Under the pieces are notes generated by a model. The model saw only the letters and a list, made by a program, of their open reading frames with translations, did no database searches and was not told where the DNA came from. A DNA stretch of 64,000 nt, taken from NCBI GenBank assembly GCA_039592335.1, contig JBDHBX010000016.1:3418-67417 (forward strand). Direction: 5' to 3'. Both the position numbers and the translations under genes were made by a program. The first letter of the stretch is position 1, and the number at the start of each line of letters is the position of its first letter. Of the stretch, positions 63,458 through 64,000 are shown piece after piece. This stretch comes from WVYX01 sp039592335. GTDB taxonomy: Bacteria; Gemmatimonadota; Gemmatimonadetes; Gemmatimonadales; GWC2-71-9.

Positions 63458-64000
63458 TGCAGGACGCCCCAGCGACGATCGAGATCACCGCCAACCCGTA
63501 CGCCGTCGCCTCCTTCGTCGTGTACTTGCTGATCGTCATCGGGATCGGGGTCGTGTCCGCCCGGTTCTCGTCCGCGGGCGTGGGCCACTTCTTCGTGGGC
63601 GGGCGCAAGATGCACCGCTTCGTGGTCGCACTCTCGGCCGTCGTATCGGGCCGCAGCGCCTGGCTCCTGCTCGGCGTGACCGGCATGGCATACACCATGG
63701 GCGCCAGCGCCACGTGGGCGGTGGTGGGCTACATCGTGGCGGAGATGTTCCTGTTTCTGTTCTACGCCACACGGCTGCGCCGGTTCAGCGAGGTGTACGA
63801 CTGCGTCACGGTCCCCGACTTCTACGCCGCCCGGTTCGGCGATCGCAGCGGCGCGCTTCGCACCATCCTGATCGTCATCATCCTGATCTTCATGGTGGGA
63901 TACGTCTCCGCCCAGTTCATGGGCGGCGGGAAGGCCTTTGCTGGGAGCTTCGGGCTCAGCCCGACCACGGGGGTGATACTCACCGCGGCCATCGTGGTGA
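63457..64000 (+). CDS. Sodium:solute symporter (SSS/PutP-like), partial at window end
   Basis: The first 181 residues of an SSS transporter: TM1 (FVVYLLIVIGIGVVSARF), FFVGGRKMHRFVVALS, SGRSAWLLLGVTGMAY (the PutP-type SGRSSW Na+/proline signature, near 64), DFYAARFGD and VGYVSAQFMGGGKAF. Continues beyond 64000. Proline or a related amino acid is the likely substrate; an ornithine-cyclodeaminase-family gene is divergent next door. Confidence 0.85.
   Translation, partial: MQDAPATIEITANPYAVASFVVYLLIVIGIGVVSARFSSAGVGHFFVGGRKMHRFVVALSAVVSGRSAWLLLGVTGMAYTMGASATWAVVGYIVAEMFLFLFYATRLRRFSEVYDCVTVPDFYAARFGDRSGALRTILIVIILIFMVGYVSAQFMGGGKAFAGSFGLSPTTGVILTAAIVV

Overview
The window is a GC-rich, densely packed bacterial chromosome segment. 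Four things together suggest a Gemmatimonadota bacterium: a didermic envelope with a very large SprA-like protein, a full type IV pilus (T4P) set, Ser/Thr kinases fused to TPR-type sensor regions, and many small Q-starting secreted proteins. This placement is an inference from gene content. No rRNA, tRNA, CRISPR array, insertion sequence or prophage was recognised.

From 1 to 28.4 kb nearly everything is on the minus strand and concerns T4P. In transcription order it runs pilB-pilT-pilC, cspA and a polyphosphate:AMP phosphotransferase. Next comes a tightly overlapped run: pilS, pilR, a membrane-fused spermidine-synthase-like protein, a Dol-P-Man-synthase-like GT2 and four GT-C membrane glycosyltransferases, two of them TMTC-like with TPR tails. 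Then come two tandem pilins, three minor pilins (pilV/W/X-like) and pilM-N-O-P-Q, with pilQ cut by the window edge. A near-consensus sigma-54 element lies upstream of the first pilin, matching the NtrC-type PilR encoded in the same region. A comEA-like DNA-binding gene precedes pilB, so the pilus may also serve DNA uptake. The glycosyltransferases sit between the pilus regulators and the pilins, so a pilin or surface-protein O-glycosylation system is the leading hypothesis.

At 28.5-35.5 kb a SprA-like type IX secretion/gliding-type outer-membrane protein is translationally coupled to an M28-type glutaminyl cyclase. The mature N-termini predicted for SprA and for two other secreted proteins in the window all begin with Gln, as expected for an N-terminal pyroglutamate system.

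From 35.6 to 44.4 kb the plus strand carries two LptF/LptG permeases, an NhaC-type antiporter, heme A synthase, and an ECF sigma/zinc anti-sigma pair followed by a DUF92 gene. An M24 peptidase and a V4R-like protein are on the minus strand. From 44.35 to 48.8 kb on the minus strand are ccmABCD (including a 36-aa ccmD), a lone receiver, a STAS protein, VKOR and a DsbA-like oxidase. Cytochrome c maturation and disulfide formation therefore sit together.

From 48.9 to 64 kb are small outer-membrane proteins, OsmC, a CDP-alcohol transferase, a cyclic-nucleotide-binding protein, an M16 peptidase, a TPR protein, a DUF4440 lipoprotein, an MFS carrier and two Ser/Thr kinases. One kinase appears to start at CTG. 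The window ends with a frameshifted ornithine-cyclodeaminase-family gene and the start of a sodium:solute symporter preceded by a 31-aa membrane peptide.
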